Origin: an uncultured bacterium
Lineage (GTDB): Bacteria > Bacteroidota > Ignavibacteria > Kapaibacteriales > UBA4661
Length of the DNA: 64,000 nucleotides
Assembly (NCBI GenBank): GCA_937899715.1
Contig: CALCNX010000084.1
Location: 1-64,000, forward strand
Direction of reading: 5' to 3'
In this document: piece by piece, positions 44,264 to 52,975 of the stretch
How positions within the stretch are numbered: the first letter of the stretch is position 1
Layout: every line of letters starts with the position of its first letter
Notes under the pieces: generated by a model
What the model saw: the letters and a program-made list of their open reading frames with translations, nothing else
Databases searched by the model: none
Told to the model about the DNA's origin: nothing
Program-made: the position numbers and the translations under genes

Positions 44264-45610
44264 ATGTCACTCGAAAGCCAGCGCCTTGCGCCTGAAGAGT
44301 ATAAACGTAATTTCGCAGACCTGCACCCGCCCTTTGAACTCTTCGACACCGCATCTATCGAAGCAAATCGTTGTCTCTACTGCTACGATGCGCCTTGCAC
44401 GAAGTCCTGTCCAACAAGTATTGATGTGCCGCAATTCATCAAGCAGATTTCCACAGGAAACATCAAGGGTTCGGCGGAAACGATTTTTTCTTCCAACATC
44501 ATGGGTGGTGGATGCGCTAAGGTGTGTCCTGTCGAAAAGCTCTGCGAAGGTGCGTGTGTGTATAATCTGTTGCACGAAAAACCAATTGAGATTGCAAAAC
44601 TCCAGCGCTTTTCGACTGAGCAGGCAATAAAAGAACAATGGAAAATTTTTGAACGCAAGCCTTCCAACGGCAAACGTGTAGCGGTCGTCGGTGCAGGTCC
44701 GGCGGGACTTGCTTGCGCTCACGCACTTTCGCTTGAGGGCGTGGACGTGACGATTTTCGAGAAAGAAGCAAAAGGCGGCGGTTTGATGACCTACGGCGTG
44801 GCGGCATACAAGGTTACACCTGAGTTCTGTGAAGAGGAAGTAGATTGGATATTGTCCGTGGGCGGCATTACGGTTCAGTACAACACAGAAATCGGCATCA
44901 CAACGACGCTTCAGGATTTGCAGCGTGATTACGATGCCGTGTTTGTAGGCATTGGCGTTGGCGTGGCGCGTCATCTTGGTATTCCGGGCGAAGAATTGGA
45001 CGGCGTTGTGGATGCTATCAAGTTTATTTACGACATTCGCACAAAGGATTATTCCGAAATTCCTGTGGGAGACCGCATAGCTGTTATCGGCATGGGCATG
45101 ACGGCAATAGACGCTGCAACGCAATCCAAACGGCTTGGTGCAAAAGAAGTAGTGATGGTCTATCGGCGCGACGAACTCGAAAAATCTTGCACCGATACCG
45201 AATTAGACATTGCCAAGCTGGATGGTTGCTCGTTTGTGTGGCTTGCTGCGCCAAAAGAGATTCTCGGCGAATCGGGCAAAGCCAGAGCGTTAGTATGCGA
45301 CGTTGTTCGTTTGGCAGACGAAGCAGACGCTTCCGGCAAACGCGCCATTGTGCCAACAGGCGAGATGATAACAATTGAAGCAGACATGATTATTCGTGCT
45401 GCGGGTCAGATTCCTTTTGAGGAGTTCGTCAAGACCGCGCAAATCCAGAACAATACGGGCAGAATTTCTACAAACGGTCTTCAAAGCACAAACCTCAAAG
45501 GTGTATTTGCGGGCGGCGACTGTGTGAACGGTGGCAAAGAAGTCGTAGATGCTGTGCAACATGGAAAAGATGCTGCGAAGGGAATATTGGAGTATCTGCA
45601 TTCCAAATAA
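44264..45610 (+). CDS. preT: NAD-dependent dihydropyrimidine dehydrogenase subunit PreT
   Basis: This is the flavoprotein electron-input subunit of the dihydropyrimidine dehydrogenase that reduces uracil or thymine. An N-terminal alpha-helical Fe-S domain holds two cysteine clusters (NRCLYCYDAPCTKSCP; GGCAKVCPVEKLCEGAC). The FAD- and NAD-binding domains follow, with VAVVGAGPAGLACAHAL and IAVIGMGMTAIDAATQS. The end has GVFAGGDCVNGGKEVVDAV. The architecture matches E. coli PreT. It is paired with preA 40 bp downstream. The ATG at 44264 is preferred over a GTG at 44228. Confidence 0.92.
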   Translation: MSLESQRLAPEEYKRNFADLHPPFELFDTASIEANRCLYCYDAPCTKSCPTSIDVPQFIKQISTGNIKGSAETIFSSNIMGGGCAKVCPVEKLCEGACVYNLLHEKPIEIAKLQRFSTEQAIKEQWKIFERKPSNGKRVAVVGAGPAGLACAHALSLEGVDVTIFEKEAKGGGLMTYGVAAYKVTPEFCEEEVDWILSVGGITVQYNTEIGITTTLQDLQRDYDAVFVGIGVGVARHLGIPGEELDGVVDAIKFIYDIRTKDYSEIPVGDRIAVIGMGMTAIDAATQSKRLGAKEVVMVYRRDELEKSCTDTELDIAKLDGCSFVWLAAPKEILGESGKARALVCDVVRLADEADASGKRAIVPTGEMITIEADMIIRAAGQIPFEEFVKTAQIQNNTGRISTNGLQSTNLKGVFAGGDCVNGGKEVVDAVQHGKDAAKGILEYLHSK

Positions 45611-45650
45611 ATAATTAGCAAGTTCTCTCGAAACATTACCCCCTACACAC

Positions 45651-46919
45651 ATGGCAAATCTACATACAACGCTCCTCGGCATTTCTTCGCCAAACCCGTT
45701 CTGGCTGGCTTCTGCGCCACCGACAGATAAAAAAATCAACGTACTCCGTGCTTTTGAAGCGGGCTGGGGTGGGGTGGTCTGGAAAACGCTCGGCGACCAA
45801 GTAAAAAATGTCTCCTCGCGTTACGCCGCCATCAATTACGGCAACCAGCGCGTGATGGGATTGAATAATATCGAACTCATCTCCGACCGCCCTTTGGACA
45901 TCAACCTCAAGGAAATACGCGAAGTGATGAACGAATTTCCCGACCGTGCAATGGTGGTGTCGCTCATGGCAAATACAAACCGTCAAAGCTGGCACGACCT
46001 CGTGAAGCGAGTGCAAGACAATGGCTGCCACGGATTGGAACTGAACTTCGGTTGCCCGCATGGTATGACCGAACGCGGCATGGGTGCTGCTGTGGGGCAA
46101 GACCCGTCTATTGCGAAAATGGTCGTGGAATGGGTAATGGAAGTTGCTGAAGTGCCCGTGCTGACGAAACTCACGCCGAATGTTCACTCCGTTGTGCCGA
46201 TTGCAAAAGCAACGCTGGAGGCAGGTACAAACGGCTTTGCGCTCATCAACACCATCCAATCGCTCATGGGCGTTGACTTAGATACGTTTCTTCCATATCC
46301 TGATGTGGGCGGACATACAGCCTTTGGTGGCTACTGCGGTCCCGCAGTCAAGCCGATTGCGCTAAAAATGCTTACGACCTTAGGAATGGACGAAGCAACC
46401 GCCAACACGCCTATTTCCGGCATCGGCGGCGTTACCACGTGGCGCGATGCCGTAGAGTTCATGCTGCTTGGAGCGGGTAATGTACAGGTCTGTACGGCTG
46501 TTATGAAATACGGTTTCCGCATTATCAATGATTTGTGTTCAGGAATGTCGAATTGGATGGACGAAAAGGGCTTTACTTCCACAAGTGATTTTGTGGGCTT
46601 GTCTATTCCAAAGGTGACGGACTGGGAAGAATTAGACCTGAATTTCCACATCGTGGCGAATATCAATCAGGACAAATGTATTCATTGCGGCTTGTGCCAT
46701 ATTACCTGCGAAGATGCCTCACACCAGGCTATTTCTCTTGAAAAAGGCAACCCCTACAACACCTACACCATCAAGGAAGAAGAGTGTGTTGGGTGCAATT
46801 TGTGCAAACTCGTCTGCCCCGTGAGCGATTGTATCACAATGCCGGAGCGGCGCAAAGGCGCGGAACATCTGAATTGGAAAGAGTTCCAGCGCAGGGGCTT
46901 GCCGCTCAATGAGCACTGA
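45651..46919 (+). CDS. preA: Dihydropyrimidine dehydrogenase catalytic subunit PreA
   Basis: The FMN-containing catalytic subunit of 422 residues resembles dihydroorotate dehydrogenase in its barrel: NPFWLASAPPTDK, LELNFGCPHGM, LTKLTPNV and GIGGVTTWRDAVEFMLLGA. Two C-terminal 4Fe-4S motifs, CIHCGLCHITCEDASHQAI and CVGCNLCKLVCP, transfer electrons from PreT. It reduces uracil/thymine at the expense of NADH. It ends the four-gene catabolic run before the chemoreceptor. Confidence 0.93.
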   Translation: MANLHTTLLGISSPNPFWLASAPPTDKKINVLRAFEAGWGGVVWKTLGDQVKNVSSRYAAINYGNQRVMGLNNIELISDRPLDINLKEIREVMNEFPDRAMVVSLMANTNRQSWHDLVKRVQDNGCHGLELNFGCPHGMTERGMGAAVGQDPSIAKMVVEWVMEVAEVPVLTKLTPNVHSVVPIAKATLEAGTNGFALINTIQSLMGVDLDTFLPYPDVGGHTAFGGYCGPAVKPIALKMLTTLGMDEATANTPISGIGGVTTWRDAVEFMLLGAGNVQVCTAVMKYGFRIINDLCSGMSNWMDEKGFTSTSDFVGLSIPKVTDWEELDLNFHIVANINQDKCIHCGLCHITCEDASHQAISLEKGNPYNTYTIKEEECVGCNLCKLVCPVSDCITMPERRKGAEHLNWKEFQRRGLPLNEH

Positions 46920-47008
46920 TCGGTGGCGCAGATACTCTTATCTGTGAGGTTTGAAGGACAACACACTTATTTCGTTCCTGCACTTGTCCCCTCATGCCAC
47001 GACGCTGG

Positions 47009-47039
47009 TTGTGAAAATGCTAATGTTTATGTACTTTTG
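47009..47039 (+). promoter_or_regulatory. Promoter for the chemoreceptor gene
   Basis: TTG at 47009-47011 and TACTTTTG at 47032-47039 are separated by 20 bp. The gene starts at 47153, giving a leader of about 107 nt. No operator-like repeat is apparent in the 233-bp spacer. Confidence 0.5.
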
Positions 47040-47152
47040 CCATAAGCTGTTTTGTATCGGCGTGGGGTTGCAATTTGGGGGCGTATGCTGCCTGTAGCCC
47101 GCTTACTCAACGGTTGTGATTCCCTTTTCATGTAACAAAGATTCAAACCCAT

Positions 47153-49453
47153 ATGACCGCACTTTTTCGGTCTCTTCAGCAAAAATTGCTGGCTAGTTTT
47201 TTCGGCGTAACTGCCTTAACAGTTCTGATTTTGGGTATTACTGCCTATCAGGTTAGCAAGTACGCCCTTATTCGTTCTATCGGGCAAAGTTATGCCGATA
47301 TTGCGGCAGCAGCATTGGATAGAGTTGATCGTACGATGTTCGAGCGTTACGGCGACGTGCAGGCTTTTGCCGTTAATCAAGTATCGGCGCGATATCTGAG
47401 CAGCAATAATCACCGCGCAGAATTGCAATCGTTTGCTAATACTATGGTTACCACCTATGGTGCATACGATATGATGATGATTTGCAACACGCAGGGCAAG
47501 GTCGTCTGCGCTACCACCATTAGTTCATCGGGGGCTACTATTCAAAGCGAGTCTTTGCTTGGTATGGATGTCAGTAGTAAAGAGTGGTTTAAGGCGTGCA
47601 TAGGCGGGCAGATTGGCAAAGGACAATCGTATTACAGCGACCCAGTCATAGACTCGACACTCAAGCCAATATTTGGAGCAAGTCTTTATGTTATTCCTTT
47701 TGCATCTCCCATCCGAGATTCCAGCGGCACCGTTGTCGGTGTTTGGCTCAACTATGTGAGTTTTGACCGTATTGTGCGAACCATTATCAACAGCACTATC
47801 AAGATGGTACGAGAACAAGGCTTTGCGTCATTTAGCGTATCGCTGATGGATCACAACGGAACCACCATAGATGATGAAGAACGAGAATTGATTGGTGTCT
47901 TTAACTTCAAAGGCAGGTTTATTGCTGTTGATAAAGCACTAGCAGGTTCACCGAAAGGATATGAACGCGAAACAAGCCAGCGTACAGGTAGAGACAGGCT
48001 CATTTCCTACGCAACATCGCAGGGTACGTCGGGTTTTAAGGGTATGAAATGGGTGTTTCTCGCATATGGAGACGCTAGCGATGCCTTGTCATTGGTAACG
48101 ACTATTCGTAACGCATTTATTCTTGTCGGTATCATCGTGCTGCTTATTGCTATCGGGCTTGGCTTTATGATTGCCCGCAGCATTACGCGCCCTATCAAAC
48201 GCTTAAACGCTTCTGCCCAAAGCGCTGCGGCGGGCGATTATAGTTTAGATGTTCACGTACACACGGGCGATGAAATCGAAACCTTGAGCAACAGTTTTGC
48301 CGTTATGTTGCTCGGCATCCAACAATCTCTCGAGCAAGTGCAACAAGAAAAAGCAGGTGTCGAGCAAAAAGTACATGAAGCCGTTGCCCAGCTTCAAGAG
48401 GAAAAAGAGTATCTTGAGCAGTGTATTGATAAAATGTTGTCTAAAATGGAGGATTTTGCCAATGGTGACTTCACAGCGCGTATTCATTGGCAGCGTGAAG
48501 ACGATATTTCGCGGTTGTACGAGGGCTTTAACCTCGCTGTTACCATTATGCGCGACATCGTGCTGAACATACGTGCCAGCGCCGAAGAGAATGTGGCAGT
48601 TTCTACCAACATCACCGGTCTTACAAACGAGCTTTACCAGCAAATTGGCTTGCAAAGCGAGTATATGGATGAAATTGCGACGGCAACCGAAGAAATGAAC
48701 ACTATCATCGCAGATAATGCTCGCAATGCTTCCATCACCGCTCAAGCAGCCGAACGAAACGGTTCGATTGCCAAAGAAGGTGGTGGAGTCGTTGCTCTCA
48801 CCGCAGAAAAGATGCACCGTATCGGTGAAGTGATGGGCGCATCGGCTCGAACAATTGAAAGTCTAGGAAACGCCAGTCAGCAAATCAGCGAAATTATTGA
48901 TGTTATTAACGATATTGCCGACCAGACGAATCTGCTTGCCCTGAACGCCGCCATTGAAGCAGCCCGCGCCGGTGACCAAGGACGTGGTTTTGCCGTTGTC
49001 GCCGATGAAGTCCGCAAACTTGCCGAGCGCACCACGCAAGCCACCAAACAAATCGGTTCGATGGTGAAAGATATTCAGCACAAAACCTACTCTGCCGTCA
49101 CAGATATTGAGCGAGGTAATCAGGTTGTGCAAGACGGTGTCCAATTTGCAGAACGTGCAAGTAATTCCCTGAACGGCATCGTGGAAAGTTCTGCGTCCGT
49201 TCAGCAATTGGTCTTGGCAATCGCAACTGCCAGCACACAGCAAACTGCCGCAAGCGAAACTATCGCTCGTCGTGTTCATGAAATATCCGGTATGGCAAAG
49301 ACTTCCTCTGAATATATTCAACGCACCACTCATGCTGTTCAGTCGCTCCGCGAGTTGTCGCATCGTATTGATTCGCAAATTGCGCAATTCATTATGGATG
49401 AAGGGCAAAAACAAGACAACAAACAGCGAAAATCTCTCACGATAAAGTCTTGA
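47153..49453 (+). CDS. Methyl-accepting chemotaxis protein, dCache sensor type
   Basis: This 766-residue chemoreceptor has a first transmembrane helix (FFGVTALTVLILGITAYQV), an extracytoplasmic sensor of about 270 residues with dCache features, and a second helix (NAFILVGIIVLLIAIGLGFMI). A HAMP domain, a coiled-coil segment (VQQEKAGVEQKVHEAVAQLQEEKEYLEQ is part of it) and the conserved signalling hairpin (TNLLALNAAIEAARAGDQGRG, FAVVADEVRKLAERT) follow. It has no C-terminal CheR/B-tethering pentapeptide. Lying between pyrimidine catabolic genes and their semialdehyde dehydrogenase, it may sense pyrimidines or their products; this is inference from position. Confidence 0.87.
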   Translation: MTALFRSLQQKLLASFFGVTALTVLILGITAYQVSKYALIRSIGQSYADIAAAALDRVDRTMFERYGDVQAFAVNQVSARYLSSNNHRAELQSFANTMVTTYGAYDMMMICNTQGKVVCATTISSSGATIQSESLLGMDVSSKEWFKACIGGQIGKGQSYYSDPVIDSTLKPIFGASLYVIPFASPIRDSSGTVVGVWLNYVSFDRIVRTIINSTIKMVREQGFASFSVSLMDHNGTTIDDEERELIGVFNFKGRFIAVDKALAGSPKGYERETSQRTGRDRLISYATSQGTSGFKGMKWVFLAYGDASDALSLVTTIRNAFILVGIIVLLIAIGLGFMIARSITRPIKRLNASAQSAAAGDYSLDVHVHTGDEIETLSNSFAVMLLGIQQSLEQVQQEKAGVEQKVHEAVAQLQEEKEYLEQCIDKMLSKMEDFANGDFTARIHWQREDDISRLYEGFNLAVTIMRDIVLNIRASAEENVAVSTNITGLTNELYQQIGLQSEYMDEIATATEEMNTIIADNARNASITAQAAERNGSIAKEGGGVVALTAEKMHRIGEVMGASARTIESLGNASQQISEIIDVINDIADQTNLLALNAAIEAARAGDQGRGFAVVADEVRKLAERTTQATKQIGSMVKDIQHKTYSAVTDIERGNQVVQDGVQFAERASNSLNGIVESSASVQQLVLAIATASTQQTAASETIARRVHEISGMAKTSSEYIQRTTHAVQSLRELSHRIDSQIAQFIMDEGQKQDNKQRKSLTIKS

Positions 49454-49556
49454 GCACATACCAAATGTGCTGCCAGTGGGCTGTATAATGCTTTGCGTGG
49501 CTTTTCTTCTCGCTCTTTCAGGTGAACCAATTTTTACCATTTTTCCTTAAAAAATC

Positions 49557-51014
49557 ATGAAATATCCTGACCTCTCAAACTACATCGGTGGCAAAGCCAC
49601 GCCAAGCGCAAGTGGCAAAACCCTCGATGTTTTTTCGCCCTTAGACGGCAACCTCATAGCAAAAATGCCGCTCTCGAATGCGTCTGACTTGAACGAAGCA
49701 GTGATTGCGGCAAAAAAAGCGCAACCTGCATGGGCGAGAACTCCCATCAAAGAACGAGTGCAAGTGTTTTTCCGCTACAAAACACTGCTCGAAAAAAACA
49801 TGACCGAACTTTCAAAACTTGTGCAAGAAGAAAACGGGAAAACACTTGATGAAGCCCGCGCAGAAGTGGAAAAGAGCATCGAACTTACGGAATTTGCTTG
49901 TTCGCTGCCGCAACTTATTTCCGGCGAGTGGCTGGAAGTCAGCGCGGGTGTGGAGTGCCGCACAGAACACGCGCCGCTTGGTGTTGTGGCTTCGATTGTA
50001 CCTTTTAACTTCCCAATGATGGTACCGAACTGGACAATTCCCAATGCGATTGCCCTAGGCAACGCAATGATTCTGAAACCGTCCGAACTTGTGCCAATCA
50101 GCTCCCAAAGAATAGCCGCGCTTCTGAAAGAAGCTGGACTGCCGGACGGAATTTTCAATATCGTCAATGGCGACCGCGACATTGTGGAAGCCATCTGCGA
50201 CCATTCCGATATTAAAGCGGTTTCGTTTGTCGGTTCCACGAAAGTCGCCAAAATCGTCTATGCCCGCGCCACCTCGACCCACAAACGCGCACTGGCGCTG
50301 GGCGGCGCGAAAAATCACATTCTCGTTCTGCCGGACGCACACCCCGCAATGACTGCTTCCAACGTCGCCGCTTCGATGGCGGGCTGCGCTGGGCAACGCT
50401 GCATGGCGGCTTCGGTCATGGTGGGCGTTGGGGAAGTGAATCACATTGTCGAGCAACTTTGCGATGAATCAAAAAAAATCGTGGCGGGTAAAAATTTGGG
50501 CGCAGTCATCTCCACGCAAGCCAAAGAGCGCATTGAGCGCTATATCACCGAAGCGGAAGCCGAAGGCGCAAAGGTGCTTGTGGACGGCAGAAAAACTATT
50601 GTGGCGGGAAGCGAAGGCGGATATTACGTCGGACCAACCGTGATTGACCACGTGCGCCCCGAGATGAGCATCGCCAAAGAAGAGGTCTTTGGTCCCGTAC
50701 TTTCTATCCTCCGAACCGGCACACTTGATGAAGCACTCGCTATCGAAAACGCGAACCCTTACGGCAATGCTGCTTCGGTCTTCACCCAAAGCGGCGGGCT
50801 GGCGCGGTACGTGACCGAACACGCCAGCGCGGGCATGGTGGGCGTGAACATTGGCGTACCCGTGCCGCGCGAACCATTTTCCTTTGGCGGCTGGAACGAT
50901 TCCAAATTTGGCGTGGGCGACATCACGGGCAAAAGTTCCATTGAATTTTGGACACAATTGAAAAAGACGACGACCAAGTGGAATCCAGATGCTCGCACTA
51001 ATTGGATGAGTTAA
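49557..51014 (+). CDS. mmsA: (Methyl)malonate-semialdehyde dehydrogenase, CoA-acylating
   Basis: This NAD-dependent aldehyde dehydrogenase of 485 residues converts malonate semialdehyde (from beta-alanine) or methylmalonate semialdehyde (from beta-aminoisobutyrate) to acetyl- or propionyl-CoA plus CO2. Motifs are VPFNFPMMVPNW, VSFVGSTKVA (NAD loop), MAGCAGQRCMA (catalytic Cys) and GPVLSILRTG. It closes the uracil/thymine degradation route found in this region. A hairpin lies 18 bp downstream. Confidence 0.9.
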   Translation: MKYPDLSNYIGGKATPSASGKTLDVFSPLDGNLIAKMPLSNASDLNEAVIAAKKAQPAWARTPIKERVQVFFRYKTLLEKNMTELSKLVQEENGKTLDEARAEVEKSIELTEFACSLPQLISGEWLEVSAGVECRTEHAPLGVVASIVPFNFPMMVPNWTIPNAIALGNAMILKPSELVPISSQRIAALLKEAGLPDGIFNIVNGDRDIVEAICDHSDIKAVSFVGSTKVAKIVYARATSTHKRALALGGAKNHILVLPDAHPAMTASNVAASMAGCAGQRCMAASVMVGVGEVNHIVEQLCDESKKIVAGKNLGAVISTQAKERIERYITEAEAEGAKVLVDGRKTIVAGSEGGYYVGPTVIDHVRPEMSIAKEEVFGPVLSILRTGTLDEALAIENANPYGNAASVFTQSGGLARYVTEHASAGMVGVNIGVPVPREPFSFGGWNDSKFGVGDITGKSSIEFWTQLKKTTTKWNPDARTNWMS

Positions 51015-51031
51015 ATGTGAGAAACAATAGC

Positions 51032-51076
51032 ACTTCCTCTCCCTAAAATTGAATGGTTGAATTGGGGAGAGGAGGT
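51032..51076 (+). terminator. Terminator-like hairpin after mmsA
   Basis: acttcctctccc (51032-51043) pairs with gggagaggaggt (51065-51076) over 12 positions with one G-U pair. It lacks a U-tract, so it may be a rho-dependent or processing structure. It marks the left edge of the peptide locus. The rest of the spacer to 51250 is AT-rich with no feature seen. Confidence 0.45.
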
Positions 51077-51250
51077 AGTTCTGGGCAAACCAGATGGTAT
51101 CCATCGTCGTGTTTCTTGAAATGTAGTGCTCCTTAAAGCATTTTTCTCAGTCAAAAAAAACTTCTATAATAAATTTTCGGATATACACAATAGCCTTAAA
51201 TTATTTTTCCTTGTCTCCCTAAAAAATCTTTGGACATACGCAATAGCTGT

Positions 51251-51321
51251 CGGTCATTAGAATGGGGGTCCCGGTCATTAGTTTTACCCCCTCGGTCATT
51301 AGAATGGGGTTTCGGTCATTA
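51251..51321 (+). promoter_or_regulatory. Four-copy LytTR-type operator (CGGTCATTA x4)
   Basis: The nonamer CGGTCATTA occurs four times without mismatch, at 51251-51259, 51272-51280, 51293-51301 and 51313-51321. The spacings are 21, 21 and 20 bp, so all copies lie on one face of the helix. Direct 9-bp repeats with about 12-bp spacers are the known operator type for LytTR regulators (AgrA, PlnC/PlnD). The array lies directly upstream of a LytTR-domain gene, so autoregulation is the simplest reading. Confidence 0.75.
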
Positions 51322-51324
51322 CTT

Positions 51325-51356
51325 TTTGCATATCTCTTGACAAGGTGCGATATTTG
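51325..51356 (+). promoter_or_regulatory. Candidate promoter for the LytTR gene
   Basis: TTTG at 51325-51328 immediately follows the operator array. GATATTTG at 51349-51356 matches TAnnTTTG at 7 of 8 positions, with a 20-bp spacer. The weak -7 would fit an activator-dependent promoter. Confidence 0.45.
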
Positions 51357-51472
51357 AATCTGTGGGTTAGTGCTGTACTCCTCCGTTACCCTGTGCGTGA
51401 TTGTAGTGCATAATTCTACAACCGATACATTTTTTATTGCGTGTTTTCCTCTCATTTTTCTGTGTTTTGTCT

Positions 51473-52348
51473 ATGAACCATGCAGCAATCCTCGTAGTGG
51501 CGCGTTCGTATGCTCTGCCGGAGCTGTCCGATAGTAGTAATGCGTCCCCTGTGCCTGTGGCTAATTTTTACGCTCTGCCGTGGTCGCGCCGAGTCTATGA
51601 TTTTTTTACCAAGCGCCATCCGTGTTGGTGCTGTGTGTGGCTTTTCGCGGGCGCAGCCCGCTCGGAGCTTTTAGGCGAGTTCTCGCGTTTGGGTATTCCG
51701 CTGACGCTTGTCATTCAAGAAGGAACGGCACAAATGTACCGTGCTACGAATCTCATGGCACAATACCCGAATATCTGCGGCATCGCCTTCGAGCCATTCG
51801 ATAATAAACAGTGTGAGAACCTGATGGCAAAGATGCGCAATGCTGCTACCGCACGGCGCTTTTGGGATGCTGTCGAATCGAAACTTTTTCCCGAAACTCA
51901 GCCGACCACTGCACTTGACTACGGAGACGCTCTCTATGCCGAAGCTCAGAATCAATACACGGATATTTGCTACATGGACGCAGAAAATCGCCTTGTCCCG
52001 CAAACACTCGGCTCACTTCTGCGGCAGATAGAAGCGCAAACACCCTTTGGCACAACGCCGCCGCTCATCCGCATTCACGACAAATATGCCGTGAACCCCG
52101 CGCAGGTGCGCGATGTACGCCCCACCGAAAGCAGACGAGACCATATACTCACGCTTTCCAACGGCAAGGAACTTCCTCTGTCGCGCACTTACAAGCGCAA
52201 TCTCACCCGCCTGCCCGTGAAAGTGCCACGTTCGCGGGGGGGGGGGGTAGAACATCCGGCGGAAAAAGCAAATAAATTTTCTGGTGTTCAGTTTTCTCAT
52301 TCGGACGTGTTACTCAATAATTCGGACGTGTTACTCAATTCTGCTTGA
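51473..52348 (+). CDS. LytTR-domain transcriptional regulator
   Basis: The product has 291 residues. Residues about 163-248 match the LytTR DNA-binding domain: DICYMDAENRL, then LIRIHDKYAVNPAQVRDV and ILTLSNGKELPLSRTYKRNL, matching the family pattern F-I-R-x-H-x-x-x-x-V-N and dG-x-x-l-p-v-S-R-x-y. The N-terminal ~160 residues are a divergent receiver-like region without an obvious phosphoacceptor Asp. After the domain, the frame runs through a G12 tract (residues 255-259) and a tail whose codons overlap the next promoter's 21-bp repeats. One G fewer would stop the protein right after the tract. No sensor kinase gene is adjacent. The start at 51473 is inferred. Confidence 0.75.
   Translation: MNHAAILVVARSYALPELSDSSNASPVPVANFYALPWSRRVYDFFTKRHPCWCCVWLFAGAARSELLGEFSRLGIPLTLVIQEGTAQMYRATNLMAQYPNICGIAFEPFDNKQCENLMAKMRNAATARRFWDAVESKLFPETQPTTALDYGDALYAEAQNQYTDICYMDAENRLVPQTLGSLLRQIEAQTPFGTTPPLIRIHDKYAVNPAQVRDVRPTESRRDHILTLSNGKELPLSRTYKRNLTRLPVKVPRSRGGGVEHPAEKANKFSGVQFSHSDVLLNNSDVLLNSA
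52236..52247 (+). repeat. G12 homopolymer in the LytTR gene
   Basis: Twelve consecutive G residues follow the LytTR domain codons. G12 keeps the frame open to 52348; G11 ends it at TAG (52248 region, R-G-G-G-stop); G13 ends it 10 codons later. Tracts of this length are slippage-prone. Confidence 0.85.
52299..52340 (+). promoter_or_regulatory. Two-copy 21-bp direct repeat, candidate LytTR operator
   Basis: attcggacgtgttactcaat plus one base occurs twice in tandem (52299-52319, 52320-52340) and ends 5 bp before the -33 element of the next promoter. The first nine bases after the a (TCGGACGTG) share six of nine positions with TCGGTCATT of the upstream operator. The 21-bp period is the same. Confidence 0.6.
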
Positions 52349-52375
52349 AATATCTTGACGCAAATTGTAGTTTTG
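52346..52375 (+). promoter_or_regulatory. Promoter of the peptide operon
   Basis: TTG at 52346-52348 and TAGTTTTG at 52368-52375 (exact TAnnTTTG) are separated by 19 bp. The expected start point coincides with the ATG at 52380, so the mRNA may be leaderless or nearly so. Confidence 0.55.
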
Positions 52376-52379
52376 TTGC

Positions 52380-52823
52380 ATGAAATTTTTGGACTCTCAT
52401 TCGCTCGTGCTCGTGGTCGTTCGGTATGCACTTGGAAGTATTCTCCTTGTCTCCGGCGTGGGCAAACTCATAGACGCTTCGGCGGCAGTGCGTTTTTTGG
52501 AATATCTGCTTTCTGCTATAAACGTAACTCTTCCCATAGCGCCGCAAGCGTTGATGCTTGGATTATCCGTCATGGAAATAGCTGTGGGTTTGTTCTTTCT
52601 AGCAGGAAAATTTCTAAAGCCTGCAATGATTATTACAAGCGTACTTCTTGGCGCTTTCACAGTGATACTTGCATTTGCCGCAGGCGACTCTAGCGTTCCT
52701 ACGTGCGGCTGTTCGGGCGCGTTGGACTTTGGAATGCCGCTTGAAATGGCGCTTGGGCGAAATATTCTACTGATGACGATGATGGCTTTTGCATGGTATC
52801 GGCTTGAGCAAGCCCCAGAATAG
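52380..52823 (+). CDS. MauE/DoxX-family redox membrane protein
   Basis: This 147-residue protein has four hydrophobic helices (VVVRYALGSILLVSGVGKLID; APQALMLGLSVMEIAVGLFFLAG; AMIITSVLLGAFTVILAFA; LMTMMAFAW). TCGCSG between helices 3 and 4 recalls the cysteine motif of MauE/DoxX proteins, which support disulfide formation in partner proteins. It is the first gene after the regulated promoter, 152 bp before the peptide gene. Helping oxidise the cysteines of the secreted peptide is a plausible role but is inferred. Confidence 0.75.
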   Translation: MKFLDSHSLVLVVVRYALGSILLVSGVGKLIDASAAVRFLEYLLSAINVTLPIAPQALMLGLSVMEIAVGLFFLAGKFLKPAMIITSVLLGAFTVILAFAAGDSSVPTCGCSGALDFGMPLEMALGRNILLMTMMAFAWYRLEQAPE

Positions 52824-52850
52824 CACTCTTAATCAAAACGCAAAAAGACA

Positions 52851-52878
52851 GTTCGCTGCAATCTGCTCGTCAGCGAAC
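52851..52878 (+). terminator. Hairpin between the MauE-like and peptide genes
   Basis: gttcgctg (52851-52858) pairs perfectly with cagcgaac (52871-52878) around a 12-nt loop. There is no strong U-tract, so a processing or stabilising structure is as likely as a terminator. The remaining spacer holds a 22-codon frame (52911-52979) whose stop overlaps the peptide start. Confidence 0.4.
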
Positions 52879-52975
52879 CATCTTCCTGCTGGATTCAATT
52901 GGTTGGCTCCATGAATCTGACAGGCAAAATACTAAATTTTACGGGCAGAGTAATTTATTTTCTAGGAGTAATACC

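Noticed and set aside
46930..46960. Small hairpin cagata-ctct-tatctg after preA
   Set aside because: A six-base stem with no U-tract is too weak to call a terminator.
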